A DNA stretch of 64,000 nt. Source: Comamonas thiooxydans (GTDB lineage Bacteria; Pseudomonadota; Gammaproteobacteria; Burkholderiales; Burkholderiaceae_C). Below the pieces are notes generated by a model, which saw only the letters and a program-made list of their open reading frames with translations, was not told the origin of the DNA and did no database searches. Positions within the stretch are counted from its first letter, which is position 1. Each line of letters opens with the position of its first letter. The stretch spans positions 62,001 to 126,000 of the forward strand of contig NZ_BBVD01000001.1 of NCBI RefSeq assembly GCF_000964545.1, in the 5' to 3' direction. Shown here in pieces: positions 53,077 through 62,235 of this stretch. A program made the position numbers and the translations under genes.

Positions 53077-53600
53077 ATCCACCTCCTCTTGGTTGAGGGC
53101 TGGCCTGGCGCAGGGCCGGCAAGCCGATTGAAATAAATTTTTCCTTATTAAAAAATATGAAATTTCAATTTCAAATCCAGATTTACCCAGGCCCTGAGGC
53201 CAGCTGCGCTGTCCACCTGCTGAGGCGTGCGGCCTGGTTCATGAAAATCAGTTTTCACGATTGCAGATTTCGTGCCTGAAATCACATGCACCACTATGGT
53301 GCTAGCACAGATAAGACAGGGCGAGCGCATGAAGCCGGCCGTCACGAAACGAAAACACTTGTGCGACAGGCAGCAAAAATGTTTTTACGACACCTGGATG
53401 AAAAATCCTTTACTTCAACTGCACCATCCAAGTGCCTGAAAACTAAGAATAAATACGGCAGCAATGTTCCAAGTTCGGGCATTGGCGCACCAGAATTGCG
53501 CTCTCATGCACCGAATCCATGCATGACGGCATAACTTTTTGGCATAATTTTGGTTTCGCGAGTTTCAGCGCATTCCTCTGTCCCTGTCAGAAAGTTCTCT
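53077..53600. other. AT-rich divergent control region between MFS operon and gdhA
   Basis: This 524-base spacer is much more AT-rich than its surroundings. On the MFS side lie GAAATTTC (near 53159) and an inverted repeat (53242-53257). On the gdhA side GGCATAA occurs at 53528 and 53541, the second giving CATAAT as a possible -10 box. Short open frames here have no support. Confidence 0.6.
53242..53257. promoter_or_regulatory. Inverted repeat, candidate RpiR operator
   Basis: TGAAAA-TCAG-TTTTCA is a perfect inverted repeat about 165 bases upstream of the MFS gene start. RpiR-type regulators commonly bind GAAA/TTTC inverted repeats, and an RpiR gene lies beside this operon. The match is suggestive only. 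Confidence 0.4.
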
Positions 53601-54947
53601 ATGAAGTACGAGTCCGTAGGCCAATTCCTGGAAGAAGTGGCACAACGCAACCCCGGTCAGCCCGAATTCCTGCAAGCCGTCACCGAAGTGATGGAAAGCC
53701 TGTGGCCCTTCATCGAGAAGAATCCCAAGTACGCCGAGCACGCCCTGCTGGAGCGCCTGGTCGAGCCCGAGCGCATCATCCAGTTCCGCGTGAGCTGGAC
53801 TGACGACAAGGGCCAGGTGCAGGTGAACCGCGGCTTCCGCATCCAGCACAGCATGGCCATCGGCCCCTTCAAGGGCGGTCTGCGCTTCCACCCCTCGGTC
53901 AACCAGTCCGTGCTGAAGTTCCTGGCTTTCGAGCAGACCTTCAAGAACGCTCTGACCACGCTGCCCATGGGCGGCGGCAAGGGCGGCTCCGACTTCGACC
54001 CCAAGGGCAAGAGCCCTGCCGAAGTCATGCGCTTCTGCCAGGCTTTCGTGTCCGAGCTGTTCCGCCACGTGGGTCCCGACACCGATGTGCCGGCAGGCGA
54101 CATCGGCGTGGGCGGCCGTGAAGTGGGCTACATGGCCGGCATGTACAAGAAGCTGTCGAACACTGCGGCTTCCGTGTTCACCGGCAAGGGTCTGTCCTTC
54201 GGCGGCTCTCTGATCCGCCCCGAAGCCACCGGCTACGGCACCGTCTACTTCGCCCGTGAAATGCTGGCCACTCGCGGCCAGTCCTTTGAAGGCAAGACCG
54301 TGTCCGTGTCCGGTTCGGGCAACGTGGCTCAGTACGCCGTGGAAAAGGCCATGGAACTGGGCGCCAAGGTCGTGACCGTGTCCGACTCCTCGGGCACCGT
54401 GTACGACGCTGCAGGTTTCACCACCGAAAAGCTGGCCATCCTGATGGACGTGAAGAACCACAAGTACGGCCGCGTCAGCGACTACGCCAAGCTGGTTTCC
54501 GGCGTGGAATTCCTGGCCGGCAAGAGCCCCTGGTCCATCAAGGTGGACGTGGCCCTGCCTTGCGCCACTCAGAATGAGCTGAACGAAGCCGATGCCAAGA
54601 CCCTGATCGCCAACGGCGTGCTGTGCGTGGCTGAAGGCGCCAACATGCCCTCCACCAACGAAGCCGCCCGCGCCTTCGAAGCTGCCGGCGTGCTGTACGC
54701 ACCCGGCAAGGCATCCAACGCCGGTGGCGTGGCCACTTCGGGTCTGGAAATGTCGCAAAACTCGGCCCGCCTGTCCTGGCCCGCAGAAGAAGTGGACGCC
54801 CGTCTGCTGCAAATCATGCAAAGCATCCACGCTGCTTGCGTGAAGCACGGCAAGCGCGAAGACGGCACCATCAGCTACATCGACGGCGCCAACATCGCCG
54901 GCTTTGTGAAGGTGGCCGACGCCATGCTGGCACAAGGCGTGATCTGA
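53601..54947 (+). CDS. gdhA: NADP-specific glutamate dehydrogenase
   Basis: This 448-residue hexameric-type enzyme makes glutamate from 2-oxoglutarate and ammonia. It shows the substrate region GPFKGGLRFHPSV, the catalytic lysine region LPMGGGKGGSDFDPKGKS and the dinucleotide-binding VSGSGNVAQYA. Ser in the nucleotide site and overall similarity fit the NADP-dependent class. The start MKYESVG at 53601 fits. Codon use is strongly biased. Confidence 0.95.
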   Translation: MKYESVGQFLEEVAQRNPGQPEFLQAVTEVMESLWPFIEKNPKYAEHALLERLVEPERIIQFRVSWTDDKGQVQVNRGFRIQHSMAIGPFKGGLRFHPSVNQSVLKFLAFEQTFKNALTTLPMGGGKGGSDFDPKGKSPAEVMRFCQAFVSELFRHVGPDTDVPAGDIGVGGREVGYMAGMYKKLSNTAASVFTGKGLSFGGSLIRPEATGYGTVYFAREMLATRGQSFEGKTVSVSGSGNVAQYAVEKAMELGAKVVTVSDSSGTVYDAAGFTTEKLAILMDVKNHKYGRVSDYAKLVSGVEFLAGKSPWSIKVDVALPCATQNELNEADAKTLIANGVLCVAEGANMPSTNEAARAFEAAGVLYAPGKASNAGGVATSGLEMSQNSARLSWPAEEVDARLLQIMQSIHAACVKHGKREDGTISYIDGANIAGFVKVADAMLAQGVI

Positions 54948-54969
54948 GCGTCAGCTGCTCGTCACTCGC

Positions 54970-54995
54970 AAAAAAGGCCCTTCGGGGCCTTTTTT
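54970..54995. terminator. Bidirectional terminator
   Basis: AAAAAAGGCCC and GGGCCTTTTTT pair perfectly around TTCG, an especially stable tetraloop. It ends gdhA and serves the convergent ATPase gene. Confidence 0.95.
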
Positions 54996-55051
54996 CATGC
55001 CCTCGGCCAGGTGATGAAACGGCTGCTTGAATGCCTTGCGTGCACAGCGCT

Positions 55052-57757
55052 CTAGGCCCGCACGCCCAGTCTCATCCAGCGCACCAAGAGCTTCTCGACC
55101 TCCAGCAACAGCAGCAGGGCAACACCCAGCCCTATCGCCAGCAGTCCGGCCGCCAGGTCGACAGGACGGCTGTCGAACAGTGCCTGCATGGGCGGGGTGT
55201 AGGTGAACAGCAGTTGCACCAGGGTGACGCCGGCCACGCCCAGCAGCACCGCCGGGGTGCCCAGGACGCCGCGCAGGCTCAGCGAGGTTCCCTGCGTGTA
55301 GCGCACGCTGAACAGATAGAAGATCTCCATGATCACCAGCGCATTGACCACGATGGTGCGAGCCAGTTCGACCGAGTCGCCGCGGCGCAGCGACCACTCG
55401 AACATGCCGAAGCAGCCCAGCGCGAACAGCACCGAGACCAGGGCGACGCGCCACAGCAGATAGGGCTGCAGCAACTGCTCGTCCGGCGAGCGCGGCTTGC
55501 GCTGCATCAGCGTGGGCTCGGGCGGCTCGAAGGCCAGCGTCAGGCCCAGGGCCACGGCAGTAACCAGATTGACCCAGAGAATCTGCACCGGAGTGACGGG
55601 CAGGGACAGGCCCAGCAAAATCGCCGCGACGATGACAATGGCCTGACCGCCGTTGGTCGGCAAAGTCCAGGCAATGACCTTGCGCAGGTTTTCGTAGACG
55701 GTGCGCCCTTCCTTGACGGCGGCGACGATGGTGGCAAAGTTGTCGTCGGCCAGCACCATGCCCGCTGCCTCCTTGGCGGCAGCCGTGCCGGTGATGCCCA
55801 TGGCCACACCGATGTCGGCACGCTTGAGCGCCGGTGCGTCGTTGACGCCGTCACCAGTCATGGCGATGACGCTGCGATCTGCCTGCAGGGCCTGCACCAG
55901 GCGCAGCTTGTGTTCCGGACTGGTACGGGCGAATACCGTGGAGGCTCTGGCCACGTCGATCAGCTGGGCATCGTTGAGCCCGTCCAGCTCATGGCCTGAA
56001 GTGACTCGGATGGTGTCGGCCAGCGCCAGCTCCCTGGCGATGGCGGCAGCGGTGGCAGCATGGTCGCCGGTGATCATCTTCACGGCAATTCCGGCGCTGC
56101 GGCATTCGCGCACGGCCTCCTTTGCCGATTCTCGCGGCGGATCTATCATGCCCAGCACGCCAAGCAGGGTCAGGTCCTTGACGTCGGCCATGTCCACCCT
56201 GTCCTTGGCATCTTCGGGCGCGAAGCTGGCCAGACCCAGCACACGATAGCCTTTGGCCGCCAGGGCATCGACCTGCTCCAGCCAATAGGCTGCATCCAGC
56301 GCCTGCAGGCCTTCAGCGCCCTGCTGGTCGCGGCACATGGCAAGAACCTGCTCCGGAGCCCCTTTGACGAAAACCACGGCTGGAGCATCAACTGGGCGGT
56401 GCAGAGTGGCCATATAGCGGTGGACGGCATCAAAGGGAACTTCGTCGAGTCGGCGCCAGTCCTGACGCAGGCGCTCCACATCCAGACCGGCGCGCGTGGC
56501 CAGCGTCACCAGCGCGCCTTCCATGGGATCGCCTTCGACTGTCCAGGCCGTACCTTCGGCATGCCTTACATGGGCGTCGTTGCAAAGTGCCGCGCCCGTG
56601 GCGAAGTGCAGCAGCTGTGGATGCAGCGCAGGCTCGATCTCCTCGCCCGCCAGGGTGAAATGCCCCTGTGGCGCATAGCCCTCGCCTTCTATGTCGAAGC
56701 GGGAACCGGGCAGCACCACGGCGCGCACGCTCATTTCGTTGCGTGTCAATGTACCGGTCTTGTCGGAGCAGATGACCGAGACGGCGCCCAGTGTTTCCAC
56801 CGCCGGCAGACTGCGCACGATGGCATAGCGTGCGGCCATACGCTGCACGCCAATGGCCAGCGCAATCGTCATGACCACGGGCAGTCCTTCGGGGATGGCC
56901 GATACGGCAATGCCCACCACAGCGATAAAGGCGCCGGCTGTGTCGTAGTCGCGCACCCACAGCGCAAAGCAGAACATCAACGCGGACAGGCTCAGTATGG
57001 TGACGGTGAGCTGGCGCGCGAAACGGTCCATCAGCCGCGTCAGCGGGGTGGCCAGTGTCTGCACCGAACCCAGCATGGTGCTGATCTGGCCCAGCTCGGT
57101 ACGCGGGCCTGTGGCTACCACCACACCCAGGCCTTGCCCCGCGGCAACCAGGGTGCCGGAGTAGGCCATGGAAAAGCGGTCGCCGAGAGCGGCATCGACA
57201 ACCACCGGATCGGCCGACTTGTCGACGGCCACCGATTCCCCGGTCAGCATGGCCTCGTCCAGCTTCAGGCTGCTGGCGCGCAGCAGGCGCAGATCGGCCG
57301 GGACGCGATCGCCAGCCTCGAGCAGCACGCAGTCGCCGGCGACAAGTTCTTCTGCAGGCACCGCCATGCGCAAGCCGTCGCGCAGCACATTGGCGCGACT
57401 GGAAACCATGGCCTTCACGGCGTCCAGTGCCTTCTCGGCACGGCCTTCCTGCACGAATCCGAAGACCGCATTGATCAGCACCACCGCGAGGATCACCCCC
57501 GTATCGACCCAATGCTGCAGCAAGGCGGTGACCACGGCCGAGCCCAGCAGCACATAGATCAGCAGATTGTTGAACTGCGACAGAAAGCGCGCCAGCATGC
57601 TGCGCGAAGCGGCAGCAGGCAGAGCATTGGGCCCTTGCTGCTGCAAGCGCTCGCGGGCCTCTCCAGAGCTCAGCCCGGCGGCAGTCGATTGCAATTGAGT
57701 GAGTACGGTATCGGTAGCCAACGCGTGCCAGGCGGCAACGCGGTTCTGTTCCTGCAT
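55052..57757 (-). CDS. P2-type cation-transporting ATPase
   Basis: This 901-residue P-type ATPase has an N-terminal cytoplasmic segment, the actuator motif (LTGESVAVDK), the phosphorylation motif DKTGTLTRNEM, the hinge GDGVNDAPALK and about ten membrane segments. Segment 4 has the PEGLP motif of Ca2+-type pumps (SAIPEGLPVV). Segment 6 reads NLVTAVALGLTLAFEP, lacking the Asp that completes the calcium site in SERCA, so the ion is uncertain. Start codon context is unremarkable. Confidence 0.9.
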   Translation of the reverse strand: MQEQNRVAAWHALATDTVLTQLQSTAAGLSSGEARERLQQQGPNALPAAASRSMLARFLSQFNNLLIYVLLGSAVVTALLQHWVDTGVILAVVLINAVFGFVQEGRAEKALDAVKAMVSSRANVLRDGLRMAVPAEELVAGDCVLLEAGDRVPADLRLLRASSLKLDEAMLTGESVAVDKSADPVVVDAALGDRFSMAYSGTLVAAGQGLGVVVATGPRTELGQISTMLGSVQTLATPLTRLMDRFARQLTVTILSLSALMFCFALWVRDYDTAGAFIAVVGIAVSAIPEGLPVVMTIALAIGVQRMAARYAIVRSLPAVETLGAVSVICSDKTGTLTRNEMSVRAVVLPGSRFDIEGEGYAPQGHFTLAGEEIEPALHPQLLHFATGAALCNDAHVRHAEGTAWTVEGDPMEGALVTLATRAGLDVERLRQDWRRLDEVPFDAVHRYMATLHRPVDAPAVVFVKGAPEQVLAMCRDQQGAEGLQALDAAYWLEQVDALAAKGYRVLGLASFAPEDAKDRVDMADVKDLTLLGVLGMIDPPRESAKEAVRECRSAGIAVKMITGDHAATAAAIARELALADTIRVTSGHELDGLNDAQLIDVARASTVFARTSPEHKLRLVQALQADRSVIAMTGDGVNDAPALKRADIGVAMGITGTAAAKEAAGMVLADDNFATIVAAVKEGRTVYENLRKVIAWTLPTNGGQAIVIVAAILLGLSLPVTPVQILWVNLVTAVALGLTLAFEPPEPTLMQRKPRSPDEQLLQPYLLWRVALVSVLFALGCFGMFEWSLRRGDSVELARTIVVNALVIMEIFYLFSVRYTQGTSLSLRGVLGTPAVLLGVAGVTLVQLLFTYTPPMQALFDSRPVDLAAGLLAIGLGVALLLLLEVEKLLVRWMRLGVRA

Positions 57758-58149
57758 CTGAGACTCCCTGACAATTCAACTGAAACGCTTGTGAGCCGGA
57801 TCTGTGCCCGGTTGGCTGGCTGCCGCGGAGAACGCGCCGTTGCATGGAATGCGCTGGGCAGGCCTTGCCACTGACTATAAGCAGGAATATCGATCATTGA
57901 TTGACTCCAACGGGCTGATTGCCCCTGCCAGCCAACACTGCAGCGAAATCGGACTTTCAAGCTCGGCAGTGCGCCCTGCAGCTGGCTCAGCCAGCCCTAC
58001 CGGCGCGAGGCACCGGCTAAAAATCAGTTGAACCACTGGTTTTCATGGATTCCTCCCCACATGAAATCTCATGACAATCAATTAAATTTTGTTGAGCAAT
58101 TCAACATCAATTACTGAATCAACCTTCGCCACAAATAATTGTGGAACTT
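57758..58149. other. Divergent intergenic region upstream of a Bug receptor gene
   Basis: The spacer is AT-rich toward the Bug gene. TGTTGA and TCAACA (58090-58106) form a perfect six-base inverted repeat around five bases and could be an operator. No gene is seen; short plus-strand frames lack ribosome binding sites. Confidence 0.5.
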
Positions 58150-59142
58150 ATGAATCCAGACCGCGCCACTCTTTCCCGCCGACTTTGCATCGCCTGTGCC
58201 ATGACCAGCCTGTTCGCAGGCGCGGTGCAGGCACAGGATGCCTATCCCAGCAAGCCCATCCGCATCGTGATTGGCTATGCCCCGGGCGGCTCTGTCGACA
58301 TGGTCGGCCGCGTGGTCGGGGACATACTGGCCAGGCAGTTGAACGCCACCGTCGTGGTCGAGAACGTGCCGGGCGCCGCAGGCGTGGTGGGAGCGCAACG
58401 CGTGGTATCGGCCAAGCCCGACGGCTACACCTTGCTGGCAGGCTCCAGCAACGAAATGGCGGGCACCAAGTTTGTGAATGCCGCGCAGAAGTACGATCCG
58501 GCTGTAGATCTGACCCCGGTGAGCCTGACCGCCCAGGCCCCCAATCTGTGGGTGGCCGGTGCGCATGTTCCTGTCAAAACCGTGGATGACTTCGTCAAAC
58601 TGGCCAAAGCCAACCCCGGCAAATACAGCTACGGCAGCCCCGGCATTGGCTCGACGCCGCATTTTTCGGGAGAGCTGATCAAGAAGACCGCGGGTGTCTA
58701 CCTGGTTCACATCCCCTACAAGGGCTCTCCCGCCATGACCAGCGATCTGGGCGGCGGCAACCTGGACTTCGCCATCCTCTCGCCAACCGCTGCAGCACCG
58801 CTGGCGCAGTCCGGAAAAATCAAGATTCTTGGCGCAACCACCGCCACCCGCATCGCCACGCTCAAGGAGGTGCCGGCGCTGGCAGAACACCCCGCGCTCA
58901 AGGGCTATGCCTTGAGCGGCTGGTTTGCTTTGGCTGCCCCCAAGGGTCTGCCTCCGGAAGTGCTGACCAAGCTGCAAAAAGCGATACAGACAGGTCTCGC
59001 CGACCCGGCCATCCGCCAGAAGCTGGAAGCAGCGGGAACCCCGCCCGCCAAGGGCAATGAAAGCCTTGCCCAGGTGATGCGCACCGACATGGATAAATAC
59101 GCCGAGCTGGTGAAGTTCGCGAGGATCACGGGCGACAACTAA
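58150..59142 (+). CDS. Bug-family (TctC) periplasmic solute receptor
   Basis: This 330-residue protein has an N-terminal signal (RRLCIACAMTSLFAGAVQAQD, cleaved near VQA) and the Bug blocks YPSKPIRIVIGYAPGGSVD, GAAGVVGAQ and HIPYKGSPAMTSD. The start is ATG 58150; GTG at 58141 is an alternative. It is an orphan receptor, followed by a secreted cupin gene in the same direction with a 178-base gap. Confidence 0.9.
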   Translation: MNPDRATLSRRLCIACAMTSLFAGAVQAQDAYPSKPIRIVIGYAPGGSVDMVGRVVGDILARQLNATVVVENVPGAAGVVGAQRVVSAKPDGYTLLAGSSNEMAGTKFVNAAQKYDPAVDLTPVSLTAQAPNLWVAGAHVPVKTVDDFVKLAKANPGKYSYGSPGIGSTPHFSGELIKKTAGVYLVHIPYKGSPAMTSDLGGGNLDFAILSPTAAAPLAQSGKIKILGATTATRIATLKEVPALAEHPALKGYALSGWFALAAPKGLPPEVLTKLQKAIQTGLADPAIRQKLEAAGTPPAKGNESLAQVMRTDMDKYAELVKFARITGDN

Positions 59143-59320
59143 GGCAGCGGCCTGCAGCGCCATAGGCTTTTCTGCCCGCAGGACCTTGCATCACCGCGCC
59201 CGGGTTTGTTTTCGGCAACCCTGCGACTAGGGCAGCCCCCATGACATGGCCGCGCTCCTTCCCGGTAAAAGTGACAGGTTTCACCACTTGTCTCCGTCAA
59301 AAACCTTGGAGGGTAATTTC

Positions 59321-59773
59321 ATGTCCTTGACTCACCGCGCCAGCTTTTCGACCCTGCTTTGCAGCAGCGCCTTCATGCTGTTCAGCCAGAGCGCCCTGGC
59401 CCAGGCGGGTGCGCCCCAGGCGGGGGGGCCCCAGCCGGGTGCGGCTCAGACCGGAGGCCTGTCCCGGACCATGGTCGGCAAGGCCGATGTTTCGGTACCG
59501 GGCCGCGAAGCCGTGGTGGCCAAGGTGGAAGTCGCCCCAGGCTCACGCGCGGGCCGCCATACCCACCCCGGCGACGAGATCAGCTATATCAGCGAGGGTG
59601 AGGTCGATCTGCTGATCGACGGCCAGTCGCCGCGCACGCTCAAGGCCGGCGAAACCTTTGTCGTTCCCGCTGGTGTGATTCATGACGCACACAATGCCAG
59701 CAATGGCACGGTCAAGCTGATTGGCGTGTATGTCGTGGAGAAGGGCAAGCCTCTGGCCACGCCGGCCCCTTGA
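59321..59773 (+). CDS. Secreted cupin-domain protein
   Basis: This 150-residue protein has a signal peptide (cleavage near ALA/QA, about residue 27), a Gly/Ala/Pro/Gln-rich spacer and a single cupin_2 domain with the metal-binding His/Glu pattern (GRHTHPGDEISYISEGEVDL, then VVPAGVIHDAHN). GGAGGG lies before ATG 59321. Periplasmic location is predicted; no substrate can be named. A terminator follows. Confidence 0.85.
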   Translation: MSLTHRASFSTLLCSSAFMLFSQSALAQAGAPQAGGPQPGAAQTGGLSRTMVGKADVSVPGREAVVAKVEVAPGSRAGRHTHPGDEISYISEGEVDLLIDGQSPRTLKAGETFVVPAGVIHDAHNASNGTVKLIGVYVVEKGKPLATPAP

Positions 59774-59801
59774 GCACCGCACAGCTTCGACCGACCAACA
59801 C

Positions 59802-59835
59802 AAGGCCGCAGTCCATCGCTGCGGCCTTTGTTTTT
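59802..59835 (+). terminator. Terminator after cupin gene
   Basis: AAGGCCGCAG pairs with CTGCGGCCTT around a seven-base loop, followed by TGTTTTT. Confidence 0.92.
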
Positions 59836-59866
59836 GCTCGACTCTTCTTCTGTAGGATCAACCCAC

Positions 59867-60229
59867 ATGAAGCACACCATTACCGCCCTGCTGCTGGGTG
59901 CAGCCTGCAGCTTGAGTCTTGCCGCATCGCCCACGCCGGCCGCGACTCAGGAGATCGAGTACCTGATCGGCCACCTCAAAACCTCGGGCTGCGAGTTCCA
60001 GCGCAATGGCAGCTGGCATGACAGCGCCAAGGCAGCCGAACATCTGCGCGGCAAATACGACTATCTGCTCAAAAAGGGCTGGGTGGCAACAGCCGAGGAC
60101 TTCATTGCCCGCGCAGGCACGGAGAGCAGCATCAGCCACAAGCCCTACCAGGTGCGCTGCAGCGGCAAAGAGGCCGACAGCGCCAGCTGGCTGCAGGCCG
60201 AGCTCAAGCGCTACCGCAACCGCCAGTAG
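59867..60229 (+). CDS. DUF5329-like small secreted protein
   Basis: This 120-residue protein has a signal peptide (cleavage near LAA/SP, about residue 22) and a compact mature domain EIEYLIGHLKTSGCEFQRNGSWHDSAKAAEHLRGKYDYLLKK region typical of DUF5329, with two cysteines that may form a disulfide. Function is unknown. It converges with the methylglyoxal-synthase-like gene, 16 bases apart. Confidence 0.75.
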   Translation: MKHTITALLLGAACSLSLAASPTPAATQEIEYLIGHLKTSGCEFQRNGSWHDSAKAAEHLRGKYDYLLKKGWVATAEDFIARAGTESSISHKPYQVRCSGKEADSASWLQAELKRYRNRQ

Positions 60230-60245
60230 CGCTCAGCAACCCGCA

Positions 60246-61121
60246 TCAGCCTGCGCGCTTGACGGCCGCATCACACCAGCGCTGCGCCACCTGGGGCGAG
60301 GTGCTGCAGACGGCATCGTGCGTGACCGTGGTCACGGCGCGCTCCAGCAACTGGATATCGGCTTCGTGCTGACGTGCCACATGCGGGTCTTCGAAGAAGA
60401 TGGCGCGGTGGCAGCGCTTTTCCAGCACCAGATCGGCAATCTGCGCATCACCGCCCAGCGGACCGCTGTTATAGCGGTCCACCCAGGGCTTGTCGGCAGG
60501 CCAGCCCTTGCTCCAGGCCATTTCGTTGAGTTTCTGACCCGTGGTGCCCGTGCCCACGCGGCGGCGGTAGCGGCTGAGCAACTCGAAGTTGTGTGCTGCA
60601 AAGTCCAGCATGGTGGGCTTCATGGCATCGTGGGCAATCAGCGCCAGCGTCTGGTTTTCATAGTCGTGAAAGCGGTCGGCATTACGGTCACGTGCCAGGC
60701 CGGCGTGAATGCGCTCCATCTCTATCCAGTCGCGCGTGGAGGCGACGGTGGAAAGAAAAGGCTTGCCGTGGATCACGCACTGGCGCTTCAGGGCCAGGGC
60801 TTCGGGGAAGATGGACGACGGATCCACCGGGTCCATCAGATAGATGGCGCCGTCGAGAGTGCGCTCGTCACCCTCCATGCCCACCACCTCGGCCACCAGC
60901 CTCATGAGCCCGCCCTCGCGGCCATAGGGGTAGCGCACCAGGCCTTTGTAGCCCTGAAGCATGCTGGCCGCCGTGATGGCGTCATAGGTGCGGCCCACGG
61001 TATGAAAGCCCAGCTTGAGCTCGCGAATTCCGGCCTCGCAGGCGCGCAGCAGGGCAAACAGCGCGGCGTCCTCGGTTTGGTGGTGGAGTTTGTTGGCGGC
61101 AAGACCCAGGCAGATCGACAT
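60246..61121 (-). CDS. Two-domain methylglyoxal-synthase-like protein
   Basis: This 291-residue protein is about twice the usual methylglyoxal synthase length. The C-terminal half (about 157-285) has the family's catalytic residues: His164/Asp165 (IAHDAMK), Gly-Thr-Gly-Thr-Thr-Gly at 190, Asp225 (SGPLGGD), Asp245, His252 and Asp255. The N-terminal half (about 1-140) follows the same pattern (LKLGFHTVGRTYDAI, YLMDP, LSTVASTRDWI) but lacks the His-Asp pair and the catalytic Asp. It therefore looks like an internal duplication with one degenerate copy. Predicted activity is conversion of dihydroxyacetone phosphate to methylglyoxal. Confidence 0.78.
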   Translation of the reverse strand: MSICLGLAANKLHHQTEDAALFALLRACEAGIRELKLGFHTVGRTYDAITAASMLQGYKGLVRYPYGREGGLMRLVAEVVGMEGDERTLDGAIYLMDPVDPSSIFPEALALKRQCVIHGKPFLSTVASTRDWIEMERIHAGLARDRNADRFHDYENQTLALIAHDAMKPTMLDFAAHNFELLSRYRRRVGTGTTGQKLNEMAWSKGWPADKPWVDRYNSGPLGGDAQIADLVLEKRCHRAIFFEDPHVARQHEADIQLLERAVTTVTHDAVCSTSPQVAQRWCDAAVKRAG

Positions 61122-61303
61122 AGTGAACTAATCCTTCAAACAGGCTTCAAACGCTCGCAAACTCTGCGTAACCAGCTATGCATTTGCGGCTTGAAACACC
61201 CGCAAGAATATCGCCAATTCATGCACTCCAGATGACTGGGGCAGGTCAGACAGCCATACTTGCACAGCACTTGACAGCCGCCATCTTCCGTCGCTCTTCT
61301 TCC

Positions 61304-62167
61304 ATGCCCAAGACCTCACGCTTCTGGAGCCCTCGCCGCATCGCGGCTGCACTCGGTCTGGCCTTGCTGCTGGTGCTCGCGAGCTGGGGCATGCGCGAAC
61401 TCGATGCCAGGCAGCGGGTCTGGATTTTTCAGCCCAGCGACCGCAGCTGGCCCGGAGCCAACACGGCCGGCATGCAGGAGCGATGGATAGACTTTCGCAG
61501 CCGCGACGGCAGCGCCGCCAGGCTGCATGCCCTCTGGATGCCATCCAGCGATGCACGCGCTCCCCTGCTACTGTTTCTGCATGGAGCGCGCTGGAATGTG
61601 ACGGGCTCCTCGCCACGCATACGGCGCCTGCAGGCCATGGGCTTTTCGGTGCTGGCCGTGGACTACCGCGGCTTTGGCAAGAGCAGCCCGGCCCTGCCCT
61701 CGCAGGCCTCGGCCGCCGAGGATGCCCGTGCCGCCTGGGACTGGCTGGGCCGGCAGGCCGCAGGCAGGCCGCGCTATATCTTCGGCCACTCGCTGGGCGG
61801 CGCCGTTGCCATCGATCTGGCCAGCTCCGTCAAGGATGAAAGCGGGGTGCTGGTCGAGTCCACCTTCACCAGCATTCCCGATGTGTTCGACTCCATGCGC
61901 TGGGGCTGGCTGCCCGTGAACTGGTTGATCACGCAGCGTTTCAACTCGGTCGACACCGTGGCGGACATCGGCTCGCCGCTGCTGGTCGTGCACGGCACGG
62001 CCGACCCGCTGATTCCGGCCCGGCTGGGCCAGCAGCTGTTCGATGCGGCGCGCGAGCCCAAGCGCCTGATCCTGGTCGAGGGCGCCAGCCACCACAACAC
62101 CCAGGCCAAGGCACTGGCGCAATACCGCCAGGCACTGCATGAGCTGTTCGGCCTGAATCCGCGCTGA
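61304..62167 (+). CDS. Membrane-anchored alpha/beta hydrolase
   Basis: This 287-residue protein has an N-terminal transmembrane anchor (about 13-32) and an alpha/beta hydrolase fold with nucleophile Ser in GHSLGG, acid in HGTADPLIP and His in GASHHN. It resembles the ABHD13/BEM46 and YfhR group of serine hydrolases of unknown substrate. The start at 61304 is preferred; upstream in-frame starts lack signals. Confidence 0.85.
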   Translation: MPKTSRFWSPRRIAAALGLALLLVLASWGMRELDARQRVWIFQPSDRSWPGANTAGMQERWIDFRSRDGSAARLHALWMPSSDARAPLLLFLHGARWNVTGSSPRIRRLQAMGFSVLAVDYRGFGKSSPALPSQASAAEDARAAWDWLGRQAAGRPRYIFGHSLGGAVAIDLASSVKDESGVLVESTFTSIPDVFDSMRWGWLPVNWLITQRFNSVDTVADIGSPLLVVHGTADPLIPARLGQQLFDAAREPKRLILVEGASHHNTQAKALAQYRQALHELFGLNPR

Positions 62168-62235
62168 GCGACATCGCCACATACTGTCTCGTCAGCATAC
62201 GGATCAATGGGCAGGTTCTGATAGTCTGTCTGGCT

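Noticed and set aside
53286..53534. 82-codon plus-strand frame before gdhA
   Set aside because: The AT-rich control region, lack of a ribosome binding site and atypical composition argue against coding.
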